From the NCBI RefSeq assembly GCF_014489615.1, contig NZ_CP060825.1:7424001-7488000 (forward strand): a stretch of DNA of 64,000 bases, in the 5' to 3' direction. Shown piece by piece: positions 8,535 to 17,358 of the stretch. The stretch comes from Streptomyces genisteinicus (GTDB taxonomy: Bacteria; Actinomycetota; Actinomycetes; Streptomycetales; Streptomycetaceae). The position numbers and the translations under genes are program-made. The notes under the pieces are model-generated. The model saw only the letters and a program-made list of their open reading frames with translations. It did no database searches and was not told the origin of the DNA. Each line of letters begins with the position of its first letter. The first letter of the stretch is position 1.

Positions 8535-9173
8535 CCGGACAACGGGCCGGGGCGGCGCGCACTCCGGGGCGCGGGTGGCGGGTGGCGGGTCGCGCCGTGC
8601 CCGCCCGGGCCGCCGCGCGCCGTCCGGCCGACGGCTGCCCCACCCGTCGGGCGGGGCCGTGCGGCACGACGTGAGCCGTGGCGCAGTGCGCAGGGCGTGG
8701 CGCACGACGTGCACCGTGCCGCACGGCAGCGGCACCATCGTGCCGCTCCCGGAAAACCCGTGTCGCCCCCTCGCGCCGGCCTCGTACACTCGGCTCGCGC
8801 GCCGGCCCCGATGCCGGTGCCGACCGCAGGCGCCGGCGACCGGCGCCGACGACCAGCAGAGGGGAGCCCGGCCGTGCGTGACCACACCGCCGTCGCGGTC
8901 CCCCGTTCCCGGTTCGACGTGATTTTGGTGTCCAGGCGTTTCCGGTGCCGGCTGCGCGGCCGCCACCGGACCCCGTGACGAACGTCTGACCTCCCGTCTG
9001 CCGCACACCGCCCTCCGTCGCCCCGACGGTTCGGAAACCGAGCCGTCCCGTGCGCCGGCCGGCGGTCCGCCGCGGCAGCCCCGGTCCGCGACGCCGACTG
9101 CCGTCCGCCCGCGCCCCGTTCGTCCCGCGATCGCGCCGCCACCCTCCCGTCGCACCGCGAAAGGCCACCGGCC
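8535..9173 (+). other. Gene-less 640-bp leader region ahead of the EF-G paralogue
   Basis: I find no convincing coding sequence. It holds two copies of a 21-bp element starting GCACGACGTG (8664-8684 and 8702-8722, three mismatches, 38-bp period), a local inverted repeat GTGCCG / CGGCAC just after, and a hairpin GACGGTTCGG / CCGAGCCGTC with an AAA loop at 9025-9047 (one G-U pair). The last could act in a long 5' leader of the downstream gene. No promoter was identified with confidence. Confidence 0.5.
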
Positions 9174-11249
9174 GTGCGCATCAACCTTCCCCAGCCGTCC
9201 GCCACTTCGACGACCACCGTCCGCAACCTGGGCATCCTCGCCCATGTCGACGCGGGCAAGACCACCGTCACCGAGCGGATCCTCTACCTCACCGGCGCCA
9301 CCCACAAGCGGGGCGAGGTCCACGACGGCACCACCGTCACCGACTTCGACCCGCAGGAACGCGACCGTGGCATCACGATCTTCGCCGCCGCGGTCAGCTG
9401 CGAGTGGGACGGACACCGGATCAACCTCATCGACACGCCCGGACACGTGGACTTCGCCGACGAGGTGGAACGCTCCCTGCGCGTCCTCGACGGCGCGGTC
9501 GCCGTGTTCGACGCCGTCGCCGGGGTCGAGCCGCAGAGCGAGTCCGTGTGGCGGCAGGCCGACCGACACGGCGTGCCCCGGATCGCGTTCGTGAACAAGC
9601 TCGACCGCGCCGGTGCCGACCTCGACACGGCCGTCGCCTCCATCCGGGACCGGCTGCACCCCGCGCCCCTGGTGGTCCAGCTGCCCATCGGCCGGGAGGA
9701 CGGCTTCACCGGAGTGGTCGACCTGGTCACGATGCGCGCCCTGGTGTGGGACGGCGACACGTGCGCCGAGGGGCCGGTGCCGGACGATCTCGCGGACGAG
9801 GCGCGGCGGCGCAGGCGGGTGCTGGAGGAGAGCGTGGCGGAACTCCACGCGGCGGCACTCGACGAGTACTGCGCGCGCTCGTTCCTCTCCGAGGGGACGC
9901 TCACGGCGGCGCTGCGCGGCGTGACCCTCGGCGGCGAGGGCCTCGTGGTGCTCTGCGGATCGGCGTACCGCAACCGCGGAGTGGAGCCGCTGCTCCGTGC
10001 CGTCGTCGCGTACCTGCCTTCCCCGAGCGACGTCCCGCCGGTGCGCGGGACGCACGCCGGCGAGGAGCAGCGGCGTCCGGCCGAACCCCGGGCGCCCTTC
10101 GCCGGCCTGGTGTTCAAGGTGAACTCCACGGCGACCGGGCGGCTGACGTACGTACGGGTGTACTCGGGAACGATCAGGAAGGGGGACACCGTGCTGGACA
10201 CGGGCGCGCGCCGCACCGAACGCGTCGGACGGATCCTGCGCGTGCAGGCGGACCGGCACGCCGAGGTGGGCCGTGCGGCGGCCGGTGAGATCGTCGCCCT
10301 CGTGGGGCTGAGGAACGCGCGGGCGGGGGCGACGCTGTGCGACCCGTCCGCCCCCCTCGTCCTGGAACCGCCCGCCGTCGCGGCCGCGGTCGTCTCGGTC
10401 GCCGTCGAGGCCCGCACCCCGCTCGACACGGACCGGCTGGCGACCGCGCTGGCCCGGCTGGTGGAGGAGGACCCGTCACTGGCGGTCCGCACCGATCCCG
10501 AGACCGGGCAGACGGTGCTGTCGGGGATGGGGGAGCTGCACCTGGAGGTCGCGGTGGAGAAGATCCGCCGCGGCCACGGCATCGAGGTCGGCGTCGGCCG
10601 GCCGCGGGTCGCCTACCGGGAGACGGTCGTCCGCGGGGTGACGGGGGTCGTCTGCCGGCACGTCAAGCAGGACGGCGGCGCCGGGCAGTTCGCCCATGTC
10701 GTCATCGACGTGGCGCCGCTCGACGCCACCGCGGGGGAGGACTTCGTGTTCGAATCCGCCGTGGTCGGCGGCCGGGTGCCCAGGGAGTACGTCCGGGCGG
10801 TCGAGGCGGGCTGCCGCGACGCCCTCGCCGAGGGCCCCCTCGGCGGGTATCCGGTCACCGGGCTGCGCGTCACGCTGACGGACGGCGCGACGCATCCGAA
10901 GGACTCCTCGGAGATGGCGTTCAGGACCGCCGGCAGGCTGGCCCTGCGCGACGCCCTGCGGGCAGCGGAGACAGGGCTGCTGGAACCGGTGGTCGAGCTG
11001 ACCGCCACCGTGCCCGACGACGCGGTGGGCGGGGTGCTGGGGGACCTGGCCGCCCGGCGCGGCCGGGTCACCGGCCAGACGGCCCGGGCGGGCACCGCCG
11101 TGATCACGGCGACGGTGCCGCTGGCCGGACTGTTCGGCTACGCGTCCGGGCTGCGCGGCCGCACCCAGGGCCGTGGCACCTTCACGACCCGCCCGACCGG
11201 CTGCGCGCCGGTCCCGGCGGGGATCGTCGCGGGGCTGCGGACCGGATAG
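9174..11249 (+). CDS. Elongation factor G paralogue (EF-G-like translational GTPase)
   Basis: 691 aa, GTG start at 9174 behind GAAAGG. The full EF-G domain order is present: P-loop AHVDAGKT, switch region with RGITI, DTPGHVDF, NKLD, then domains II-V ending in a YASGLRGRTQGRG loop as in EF-G. It differs clearly from the str-operon EF-G family in the N-terminus and switch I (DGTTVTDFDPQERDRGITIF), so it is a second, fusA2-like copy and not the housekeeping gene; no rpsL, rpsG or tuf is nearby. Such paralogues may act in ribosome recycling, stress or ribosome protection; which applies here is not evident. Confidence 0.88.
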   Translation: MRINLPQPSATSTTTVRNLGILAHVDAGKTTVTERILYLTGATHKRGEVHDGTTVTDFDPQERDRGITIFAAAVSCEWDGHRINLIDTPGHVDFADEVERSLRVLDGAVAVFDAVAGVEPQSESVWRQADRHGVPRIAFVNKLDRAGADLDTAVASIRDRLHPAPLVVQLPIGREDGFTGVVDLVTMRALVWDGDTCAEGPVPDDLADEARRRRRVLEESVAELHAAALDEYCARSFLSEGTLTAALRGVTLGGEGLVVLCGSAYRNRGVEPLLRAVVAYLPSPSDVPPVRGTHAGEEQRRPAEPRAPFAGLVFKVNSTATGRLTYVRVYSGTIRKGDTVLDTGARRTERVGRILRVQADRHAEVGRAAAGEIVALVGLRNARAGATLCDPSAPLVLEPPAVAAAVVSVAVEARTPLDTDRLATALARLVEEDPSLAVRTDPETGQTVLSGMGELHLEVAVEKIRRGHGIEVGVGRPRVAYRETVVRGVTGVVCRHVKQDGGAGQFAHVVIDVAPLDATAGEDFVFESAVVGGRVPREYVRAVEAGCRDALAEGPLGGYPVTGLRVTLTDGATHPKDSSEMAFRTAGRLALRDALRAAETGLLEPVVELTATVPDDAVGGVLGDLAARRGRVTGQTARAGTAVITATVPLAGLFGYASGLRGRTQGRGTFTTRPTGCAPVPAGIVAGLRTG

Positions 11250-11275
11250 CGGACGGCGCCGCGCGGGCGCGGCGG

Positions 11276-11325
11276 GGCCGCACGGCGGCGGGTCCGGCCG
11301 TGCGGCTCCCGCCCGCCGTGCGGCC
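11276..11325 (+). terminator. Terminator of the EF-G-like gene
   Basis: GGCCGCACGGCGGCGGG (11276-11292) pairs with the complementary strand of 11308-11325, with one bulged G. The stem is 17 bp, 27 nt after the stop codon. Confidence 0.65.
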
Positions 11326-11383
11326 CGCCCGGCCACGCGGAGCAGGAGGCGGCTCCGCTCGCCCCTGCGTGGAACCGTGACCG

Positions 11384-11414
11384 ACACCGCCCCCGGGTCG
11401 CCCGGGGACGGTGT
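11384..11414. terminator. Second hairpin ahead of fruR
   Basis: ACACCGCCCCCGGG (11384-11397) and CCCGGGGACGGTGT (11401-11414) pair over 14 bp with one mismatch and a 3-nt loop. It ends four bases before the fruR direct repeats and insulates the fru promoter. Confidence 0.6.
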
Positions 11415-11417
11415 TGG

Positions 11418-11475
11418 TTTTCTGCCCGTTTTCTGCCCGAATTGGTTTACATCGTTCCGGATGCTGCGTAGCATC
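11418..11475 (+). promoter_or_regulatory. fru operon promoter with a tandem 11-bp operator candidate
   Basis: TTTTCTGCCCG is repeated exactly and back to back (11418-11428, 11429-11439). It is followed by a promoter TTTACA (11446-11451), 17-bp spacer, TAGCAT (11469-11474). A short perfect inverted repeat GATGCT-GCGT-AGCATC (11460-11475) overlaps the -10. Tandem direct repeats just upstream of -35 or at the promoter fit a DeoR-family site for FruR. Binding is inferred. Confidence 0.6.
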
Positions 11476-11507
11476 GGGAAAAGCCACCTGACCGGTCATG
11501 GAAACGG

Positions 11508-12275
11508 ATGCAAAACCACATGTTCGCAGCGGAGCGCCAGCAGGAGATCCTGCGCCTGGCCCGAGAGGGCGGGCGGGTGGACGTGCTCTCCCTCGCGGAG
11601 GCGTTCCAGGTCACCGCCGAGACGGTACGGCGCGACCTCAAGGCCCTCGACCGCGCGGGGCTCGTCCGCCGCGTCCACGGCGGCGCCATCCCCGCCGGCC
11701 ACCTCGAACCGGACCTCGCCGAACGCGACACCGTCGCCCCCGACGAGAAGGACGGCATCGCGCGGGCCGCGCTCGCCGAACTGCCCCGGGACGGCAGCGT
11801 GATCCTCGACGCGGGCACCACCTCCGCCCGCCTCGCCGCAGCCTTCCCCGTCGACTCCACGCTCACCGTTGTCACCCACGCGCTCCCCATCGCCGCCCGC
11901 CTCGCCGACCATCCGGGCATCGCCCTCCACCTCGTCGGCGGCCGGGTCAGACACCGCACCAGGGCCGCCGTCGACGCCTGGGCGCTGCGCGCGTACGGCG
12001 AGATCACGGCGGACGTGGTCTTCCTCGCCACCAACGGCTTCGCCCTCGACGGCGGCCTGACCACCCCCGACCTGGCCGAGGCGGCCGTCAAGCGCGCCGC
12101 GGCCGAAGCGGCCCGCCGCGTCGTCCTGCTCGCCGACTCCGCCAAGTTCGGCGCACGGCACTTCGCCCGCTTCGGCGACCTCCGGGACGTCGACCTGCTG
12201 ATCACGGACACACGACTCGGCGACGACGACGCCCGCGCCATCGAGGCCCAGGGCACGGAGGTGATCCGCGCATGA
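11508..12275 (+). CDS. fruR: DeoR-family repressor of the fructose operon
   Basis: 255 aa from ATG 11508; a second in-frame ATG at 11520 (MFAAERQQEILRLA) gives the usual FruR N-terminus and could be the true start, since neither has a strong ribosome site. DeoR winged helix-turn-helix at the N-terminus (VLSLAEAFQVTAETVRRDL, then RVHGGAIP), followed by the phosphosugar-sensing DeoRC domain with DAGTT and LADSAKFG. Its stop overlaps the start of the phosphofructokinase gene (ATGA). By position it controls the fru operon, with fructose-1-phosphate the known effector of the family. Confidence 0.88.
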   Translation: MQNHMFAAERQQEILRLAREGGRVDVLSLAEAFQVTAETVRRDLKALDRAGLVRRVHGGAIPAGHLEPDLAERDTVAPDEKDGIARAALAELPRDGSVILDAGTTSARLAAAFPVDSTLTVVTHALPIAARLADHPGIALHLVGGRVRHRTRAAVDAWALRAYGEITADVVFLATNGFALDGGLTTPDLAEAAVKRAAAEAARRVVLLADSAKFGARHFARFGDLRDVDLLITDTRLGDDDARAIEAQGTEVIRA

Positions 12276-13219
12276 TCCTCACCCTCACCCCCAATCCCAG
12301 CCTGGACCGCACCTACGAACTGCCCGCCCTCCGGCGGGGCGCTGTGCTGCGCGCCGGCCGCGACCGGGTCGACCCGGGCGGCAAGGGAGTCAACGTCTCC
12401 CGGGCCGTGGCCGCGGCGGGCTGCCGCACCGTCGCCGTGGTGCCCCTGGGCGGCCCCGAGGGCGCCCTGCTCGCCCGGCTCCTGGGCGAACACGGCATCG
12501 AGGCGGCCGGCGTCCCCGTCACCGGCTCGACCCGGGTCAACATCTCGCTCGTGGAACCTGACGGCACCCTGACCAAGGTCAACGCCCCCGGTCCCGAGAT
12601 CACCCGCGCCGAGGCCGCCGCCCTGCTCGACACCGTCGGCACCCACGCCGCCCACGCCGACTGGATCGCCTGCTGCGGCAGCCTGCCCCCCGGCCTCCCG
12701 CCCGAGTGGTACGCGGAGCTGGCCGCGGGCATCCACCGGAGCGGCGGACGCGTCGCGCTGGACACCTCCGGAGCCGCCCTGACGGCAGCCCTGCCGGAGC
12801 GCCCCGACGTGATCAAGCCCAACGCCGAGGAACTGTCCGAGGCCGTCGGCCGACCGCTGACCACCGTCGGCGACGCCGTGAAGGCGGCGGAGGAGCTGAG
12901 AGGTCTCGGCGCGGGCGCCGTCCTCGCGAGCCTCGGCGCCGACGGACAGCTGCTGGTCGACGCCACGGGCACCTGGTTCGGACACGCCACGGCCCGCGCC
13001 GTGCGCAGCGACGCGGGCGCCGGCGACGCGTCCCTCGCGGGGTTCCTCGCGGCCGGCGGCGGAGGCCCCCACGCGCTCGCCGCGGCGGTCGCCCACGGAA
13101 CGGCCGCCGTGCAGCTGCCCGGCAGCGCCATGCCGTCGCCGTCCGACCTCGACCCCTCGGCGGTCACCGTGACCGGCGACCTGCCGCTCGACCGCCCGCT
13201 GACGGGGACCGCCGGGTGA
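12272..13219 (+). CDS. fruK: 1-phosphofructokinase (PfkB family)
   Basis: 315 aa. Phosphorylates fructose-1-phosphate, the product of the fructose PTS, to fructose-1,6-bisphosphate. The N-terminus MILTLTPNPSLDRTYEL and the GGKGVNVSRA motif are typical of 1-phosphofructokinases; the ATP and anion-hole motif is AGAGDASLAGFLA, with the catalytic Asp in GDAS. Translationally coupled to fruR by ATGA overlap, then 76 bp to fruA. Confidence 0.94.
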   Translation: MILTLTPNPSLDRTYELPALRRGAVLRAGRDRVDPGGKGVNVSRAVAAAGCRTVAVVPLGGPEGALLARLLGEHGIEAAGVPVTGSTRVNISLVEPDGTLTKVNAPGPEITRAEAAALLDTVGTHAAHADWIACCGSLPPGLPPEWYAELAAGIHRSGGRVALDTSGAALTAALPERPDVIKPNAEELSEAVGRPLTTVGDAVKAAEELRGLGAGAVLASLGADGQLLVDATGTWFGHATARAVRSDAGAGDASLAGFLAAGGGGPHALAAAVAHGTAAVQLPGSAMPSPSDLDPSAVTVTGDLPLDRPLTGTAG

Positions 13220-13295
13220 GCGCCCGCCCGGTGCCCGCGCTCCCGCCCCAGGCCCCCGCCGCCGCCGAGGCGGTCCGCCCGCAAGGAGCAGCGCG

Positions 13296-15542
13296 ATGAG
13301 CGAGCTGATCACCCCGGACCTCGTCGACCTCGGCCTGTCGGCCGGCACCAAACAGGCCGCCGCCCGGTCCCTCGCCGAACGGATGGCCGCCGCCGGACGC
13401 GTCACCGACCTCGAAGGCTTCCTCGCGGACGTCGCCGCGCGGGAGGCACAGATGCCCACCGGCCTCGACGGCGGCATCGGCATCCCGCACTGCCGCAGCG
13501 CCCATGTCACCGAGCCGACACTCGCCTTCGGCCGCAGCGCGCGGGGCATCGACTTCGGCGCCCCCGACGGGCCCGCCGACCTGATCTTCCTCATCGCGGC
13601 CCCGGCCGGTGCCGACGACGCCCATCTGACGATCCTGTCGGCCCTCGCCCGCCGCCTGACGGACCCCGGCTTCACCGCCGCCCTCCGGGCCGCCGCGGAC
13701 CCCTCCGCCACCGCCGCCGTCATCCGCGGCGACGCGGCCCCCGGCGGAGCCGCGACCACCGCCCCGCAGACCGCCGCACCCGCTCCCGGCACGGACCCGG
13801 CGCAGGTACGGGGTGCCGGTGCCGGGGACGTCCCGGCCGGCCCCGGAGAGCCCCGGGCCGCGGTGGGGTGCAGTGCTGCGGCCGGTCCTCCGGTCGGGCC
13901 CGCTTCCGCGAGCCGCGCCGCGCAGGCCGCCGGGGACGGTTCCGCTGCCGGGAACACGGCACCCGCCACTCCCGCCACTCCCGTCCGTCCCGCCGACGCC
14001 GCAGGAGCCCCCGCCCCGGACCCTGCCCCCGCCTCCCGCGACGCGTCCCCCGCCGATCCCGCCCCGGGGGCACGGCCGTTCAGGATCGTGGCCGTCACCT
14101 CGTGCCCCACTGGCATCGCGCACACCTACATGGCAGCGGAGGCGCTGCGGCGGGCCGGCGAGGCCGAACGGGTGGAGGTCGTGGTCGAGACGCAGGGGTC
14201 GGCCGGGTTCACCCGGCTCGCCCCGGCGGTCGTCGCCGCGGCGGACGGGGTGATCCTCGCCCACGACGTCGAGGTCCGCGAACGGGCCCGGTTCGCCGGG
14301 AAGCCCACCGTCGACGTGGGCGTCAAGGCCGCGATCAGCCGCCCCGGCGCGCTCATCGCCGAGGTGCGTGCCAAGGCGGCCGGCGGCCCCGCCCCCGCCG
14401 CACCGGACGCCCCGACCGCCGGCACTTCGCCGGGCGGCGGCCGTTTCGGCACCCGGCTCCGCACCTGGCTGATGACGGGGGTGAGCCACATGGTCCCGTT
14501 CGTCGCGGCCGGCGGCCTCCTCATCGCCCTCGCGTTCGCCGTCGGCGGCTACGGGATCGCCGACGCGCCCTCGGTCGCCGAGCACTTCCTGTGGACCGAG
14601 GGGGCGAGCTGGGCGGCGCTGATGTACCAGACCGGTGGCGCCGCCTTCGCGTTCCTGGTGCCGGTTCTCGCCGGGTACATCGCGTACGGCATGGCCGACC
14701 GGCCGGGGCTCGTGCCCGGGTTCGTCGGCGGTGCCGTGTCCCTCACCATCGAGGCCGGGTTCCTGGGCGGGCTCGCCGCCGGTCTGATCGCCGGGGCCGT
14801 GGTCCTCGCGATCCAGCGGGTTCCCGTGCCCGAGGTGCTGCGCGGGATCATGCCGGTGGTGGTCATCCCGCTGCTCTCCGCGGCGGTGGTCGGATTCCTG
14901 ATGTTCGTCGTCGTCGGCAAGCCGATCGCCGCGCTCCAGCGGGCCATGACCGACTGGCTGGGCGGCCTGTCCGGCGGCAACGCCGTCCTGCTCGGCGCGC
15001 TCCTCGGCCTGATGATGTGCTTCGATCTCGGCGGCCCGGTCAACAAGGTGGCCTACGCCTTCGCCGTCGGCGGGCTCGCGGCCCCCACCGAGGGCAGCCT
15101 GAAGGTCATGGCGGCGGTGATGGCCGCGGGCATGGTCCCGCCGCTGGGCATGGCCCTGGCGACGGCCGTGCGCGGCCGGCTCTTCAGCAAGGCGGAGCGC
15201 GAGAACGGCAAGGCCGCCTGGGTGCTCGGCGCCTCGTTCATCAGCGAGGGCGCCATCCCGTTCGCCGCGGCCGACCCGCTGAGGGTCATCCCGTCGGCGA
15301 TGGCGGGCGGCGCCGTCGCCGGTGCCCTGTCGATGGCGTTCGAGGCGACCCTGCGGGCTCCTCACGGCGGTGTGTTCGTCGTGCCGCTGATCGGCAGCCC
15401 CTGGCTGTACCTGGTGGCCGTCGCCGCGGGCACCGTGGTCACCGCCTCGCTGGTCGTCCTGCTCAAGAGCCGCCGCCCGCCGGTGGATCCGGCCCCCGCC
15501 GCACCGGCGGACGGCCGCCCGCAGGCGGCCGTCTCCGCCTGA
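13296..15542 (+). CDS. fruA: PTS fructose transporter subunit IIABC
   Basis: 748 aa, start ATG 13296 behind AAGGAGC. Takes up fructose and phosphorylates it to fructose-1-phosphate. Domain order is EIIA (about 1-148, phosphorylated His65 in IGIPHCRSAH), a Pro/Ala/Gly linker (about 149-260), EIIB (about 261-365, active Cys270 in VAVTSCPTGIAHTYMAAEAL) and the membrane EIIC (about 395-735, ending in hydrophobic helices). The linker, about 110 residues, is unusually long and low-complexity. General PTS proteins EI and HPr are not in the window. Confidence 0.94.
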   Translation: MSELITPDLVDLGLSAGTKQAAARSLAERMAAAGRVTDLEGFLADVAAREAQMPTGLDGGIGIPHCRSAHVTEPTLAFGRSARGIDFGAPDGPADLIFLIAAPAGADDAHLTILSALARRLTDPGFTAALRAAADPSATAAVIRGDAAPGGAATTAPQTAAPAPGTDPAQVRGAGAGDVPAGPGEPRAAVGCSAAAGPPVGPASASRAAQAAGDGSAAGNTAPATPATPVRPADAAGAPAPDPAPASRDASPADPAPGARPFRIVAVTSCPTGIAHTYMAAEALRRAGEAERVEVVVETQGSAGFTRLAPAVVAAADGVILAHDVEVRERARFAGKPTVDVGVKAAISRPGALIAEVRAKAAGGPAPAAPDAPTAGTSPGGGRFGTRLRTWLMTGVSHMVPFVAAGGLLIALAFAVGGYGIADAPSVAEHFLWTEGASWAALMYQTGGAAFAFLVPVLAGYIAYGMADRPGLVPGFVGGAVSLTIEAGFLGGLAAGLIAGAVVLAIQRVPVPEVLRGIMPVVVIPLLSAAVVGFLMFVVVGKPIAALQRAMTDWLGGLSGGNAVLLGALLGLMMCFDLGGPVNKVAYAFAVGGLAAPTEGSLKVMAAVMAAGMVPPLGMALATAVRGRLFSKAERENGKAAWVLGASFISEGAIPFAAADPLRVIPSAMAGGAVAGALSMAFEATLRAPHGGVFVVPLIGSPWLYLVAVAAGTVVTASLVVLLKSRRPPVDPAPAAPADGRPQAAVSA

Positions 15543-15612
15543 CCTGCGTCCCGCCCGCCGCGCGCCCCGCGCCCGGCACCGCCGGCTCCGGGGACGGGAC
15601 GGCCGACGACGG

Positions 15613-15629
15613 GGCCCGGCGACCGGGCC
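15613..15629 (+). terminator. Candidate terminator of the fru operon
   Basis: GGCCCGG (15613-15619) pairs with CCGGGCC (15623-15629) around a 3-nt loop, 70 nt after the fruA stop. Confidence 0.4.
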
Positions 15630-15769
15630 GGGCGCCGGCGCGATGCGGACGAGAATCATCCGGATCGGCCGTCGCGTGTTTGAGGTCCGCCGCAACGGTC
15701 ACGCGAGAAGGAGCGCACCACGAGGATGAATCGACAGCACGACGTCAACTGCCAAGGGAGTGAAGTCAT

Positions 15770-16036
15770 ATGACCGACTGGCGCATCGAGGCCGCGTGCC
15801 GGGACGTCGACCCGGAACTGTTCTTCCCCGTCGGCACCGGAGGTCCCGCCCTGCTCCAGATCAAGGCGGCCAAGCAGATCTGCGAGGGCTGTCCCGTCCG
15901 GGAGAGCTGCCTGGACTGGGCCGTCCAGGCGCACCAGGACTTCGGTGTGTGGGGCGGACTCGACGAGAACGAGCGCCGTGCCCTGCGGCGCAGGGAGGCC
16001 CGGCGCGCGAAGTCCGCGGGACAGGCGTCCCGTTGA
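15770..16036 (+). CDS. WhiB-family [4Fe-4S] regulator, WblE-like
   Basis: 88 aa, start ATG 15770 with AAGGGAGTG upstream. The four iron-sulfur ligands are Cys10, Cys38, Cys41 and Cys47 (CxxC in ICEGC). The turn motif GVWGG and a basic C-terminal tail (RRREARRAK) are diagnostic. The DPELFFPVG and GPALLQI segments resemble WblE more than WhiB, WhiD, WblA or WhiB7. Members bind sigma factor and act as redox- or NO-sensitive transcription factors. It is followed at once by a very strong hairpin, so it is probably monocistronic. Confidence 0.92.
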   Translation: MTDWRIEAACRDVDPELFFPVGTGGPALLQIKAAKQICEGCPVRESCLDWAVQAHQDFGVWGGLDENERRALRRREARRAKSAGQASR

Positions 16037-16064
16037 GACGCGGGCGCAGACGCACGGCCGGCGA

Positions 16065-16114
16065 CACGGGAGCGGCCGCCCCGGGACGAAGGTCCGGAGG
16101 CGGCCGCTCCCGTG
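16065..16114. terminator. Strong hairpin terminator after the WhiB-like gene
   Basis: CACGGGAGCGGCCGCC (16065-16080) is perfectly complementary to 16099-16114, a 16-bp stem. The 18-nt interior (16081-16098) itself pairs around GAAG, giving an almost continuous helix. Confidence 0.85.
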
Positions 16115-16138
16115 ACGGCCTCCGCCGCACCGGCAGCA

Positions 16139-16226
16139 CCCCCCGGCGGCTCGGAGCCCTGCGACTCCGCGCCGGGCGGCACCGATGGCGCCCCCCGGCG
16201 GCTCGGCGCCGTGCGACTCCCCGCCG
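16139..16226. repeat. Two imperfect direct repeats, 52-bp period
   Basis: About 35 bp beginning with six C and GGCGGCTCGG appears at 16139 and again at 16191 (both continue to GCGACTCC) with a few substitutions. It fills the gap between the WhiB-like terminator and the end of the ppk2 gene. Function unknown. Confidence 0.6.
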
Positions 16227-16247
16227 CGCAGGGACACAGCGGACCGC

Positions 16248-17294
16248 TCAGCGGCCGTCCGTCCGGGACGACGGCGGCTCCGGATGCTCCCCGGGATGGC
16301 CGAGCGCACGGTTCGCCAGCGGCGTCGGCGACAGCGACGTGCTCTCCTCGCCCGGCTCCAGCAGGGTGTCCGCGGGCCCGACGATGAGCGGGTCCGGCCG
16401 GCCCACCACCGCGGCGTCCTTGCTCGTGTAGTCGAGCCGCCACAGCAGGCTCCTCATGGCCTCCAGACGCCCCCGCTTCTTGTCGTTGTTCTTCACCACC
16501 GTCCAGGGCGCGTACGGGGTGTCGGTCGCCCGGAACATGTCGACCTTGGCCTGCGTGTAGGCATCCCACAGGTCCAGCGACGCCAGGTCCGTCGGCGACA
16601 GCTTCCACTGCCGCACGGGGTCCACCTGACGGATCGCGAAGCGGGTGCGCTGTTCCGCCCGGGACACCGAGAACCAGTACTTCACCAGCACGATCCCGTC
16701 GTCCGTCAGCAACTCCTCGAACAGCGGCGCCTGGCGCAGGAACGTCAGGTACTGCTCGTCCGTGCAGAAGCCCATCACCCGCTCCACACCGGCCCGGTTG
16801 TACCAGGACCGGTCGAAGAACACGATCTCGCCGGCGGACGGCAGGTGGGACACGTACCTCTGGAAGTACCACTGGCCCGACTCGCGGTCGGTCGGCTTCT
16901 CCAGTGCCACCACCCGTGCGCCACGGGGGTTGAGCCGCTCGGTGAACCGCTGGATCGTGCCGCCCTTGCCGGCCGCGTCCCGGCCCTCGCAGACGACGAC
17001 GAGCCGCTGTCCGGTGTCCTTCACCCACTTCTGCATCTTCAGGAGCTCGATCTGCAGCAGGCGCTTCTCCGCTTCGTACTCCCGGCGCCTCACCTTGCGG
17101 TCGTAGGGGTAGTTCTCCCGCCAGGTGCGGATCGGCTCGCCCTGCTCGTCCAGCAGGACCGGGCGTCCGGCCTGCCTGCTGTCCACCGTCAGCCCGTCGA
17201 GCAGTTCGCTGTCGTCCGTCAGCCCGTCGGGCAGTTCGTTGTCGTCGCCGGGGCCGCTGTCGTCGCGGGGGGTCTGCGCGTCTTCTTCCGTCAC
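16248..17294 (-). CDS. ppk2: Polyphosphate kinase 2 (PPK2 family)
   Basis: 348 aa cytoplasmic enzyme using polyphosphate to phosphorylate nucleotides (direction and nucleotide depend on subclass). Walker A is GRDAAGKGG (about residues 104-112) and Walker B is DRSWYNRAGVE; ENYPYDRKVRRREYE and the KPTDRESGQWYFQRY segment are characteristic of the family. The N-terminal 40 residues are acidic and contain a near-repeat (LPDGLTDDS, LLDGLTVDS), a disordered extension. The C-terminal 40 residues are also extended. It is 64 bp downstream of a small protein gene on the same strand. Confidence 0.93.
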   Translation of the reverse strand: MTEEDAQTPRDDSGPGDDNELPDGLTDDSELLDGLTVDSRQAGRPVLLDEQGEPIRTWRENYPYDRKVRRREYEAEKRLLQIELLKMQKWVKDTGQRLVVVCEGRDAAGKGGTIQRFTERLNPRGARVVALEKPTDRESGQWYFQRYVSHLPSAGEIVFFDRSWYNRAGVERVMGFCTDEQYLTFLRQAPLFEELLTDDGIVLVKYWFSVSRAEQRTRFAIRQVDPVRQWKLSPTDLASLDLWDAYTQAKVDMFRATDTPYAPWTVVKNNDKKRGRLEAMRSLLWRLDYTSKDAAVVGRPDPLIVGPADTLLEPGEESTSLSPTPLANRALGHPGEHPEPPSSRTDGR

Positions 17295-17358
17295 GACGTC
17301 ATCTCTACCTCACCCGCGCCCGGCCCGGGGCAGCACCCGCGGTCCCGGGAGGGGCGTT

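Noticed and set aside
13164..15695. 843-aa minus-strand frame opposite fruA
   Set aside because: Glu/Arg/Gly-rich antisense shadow; fruA has clear EIIA, EIIB and EIIC motifs.
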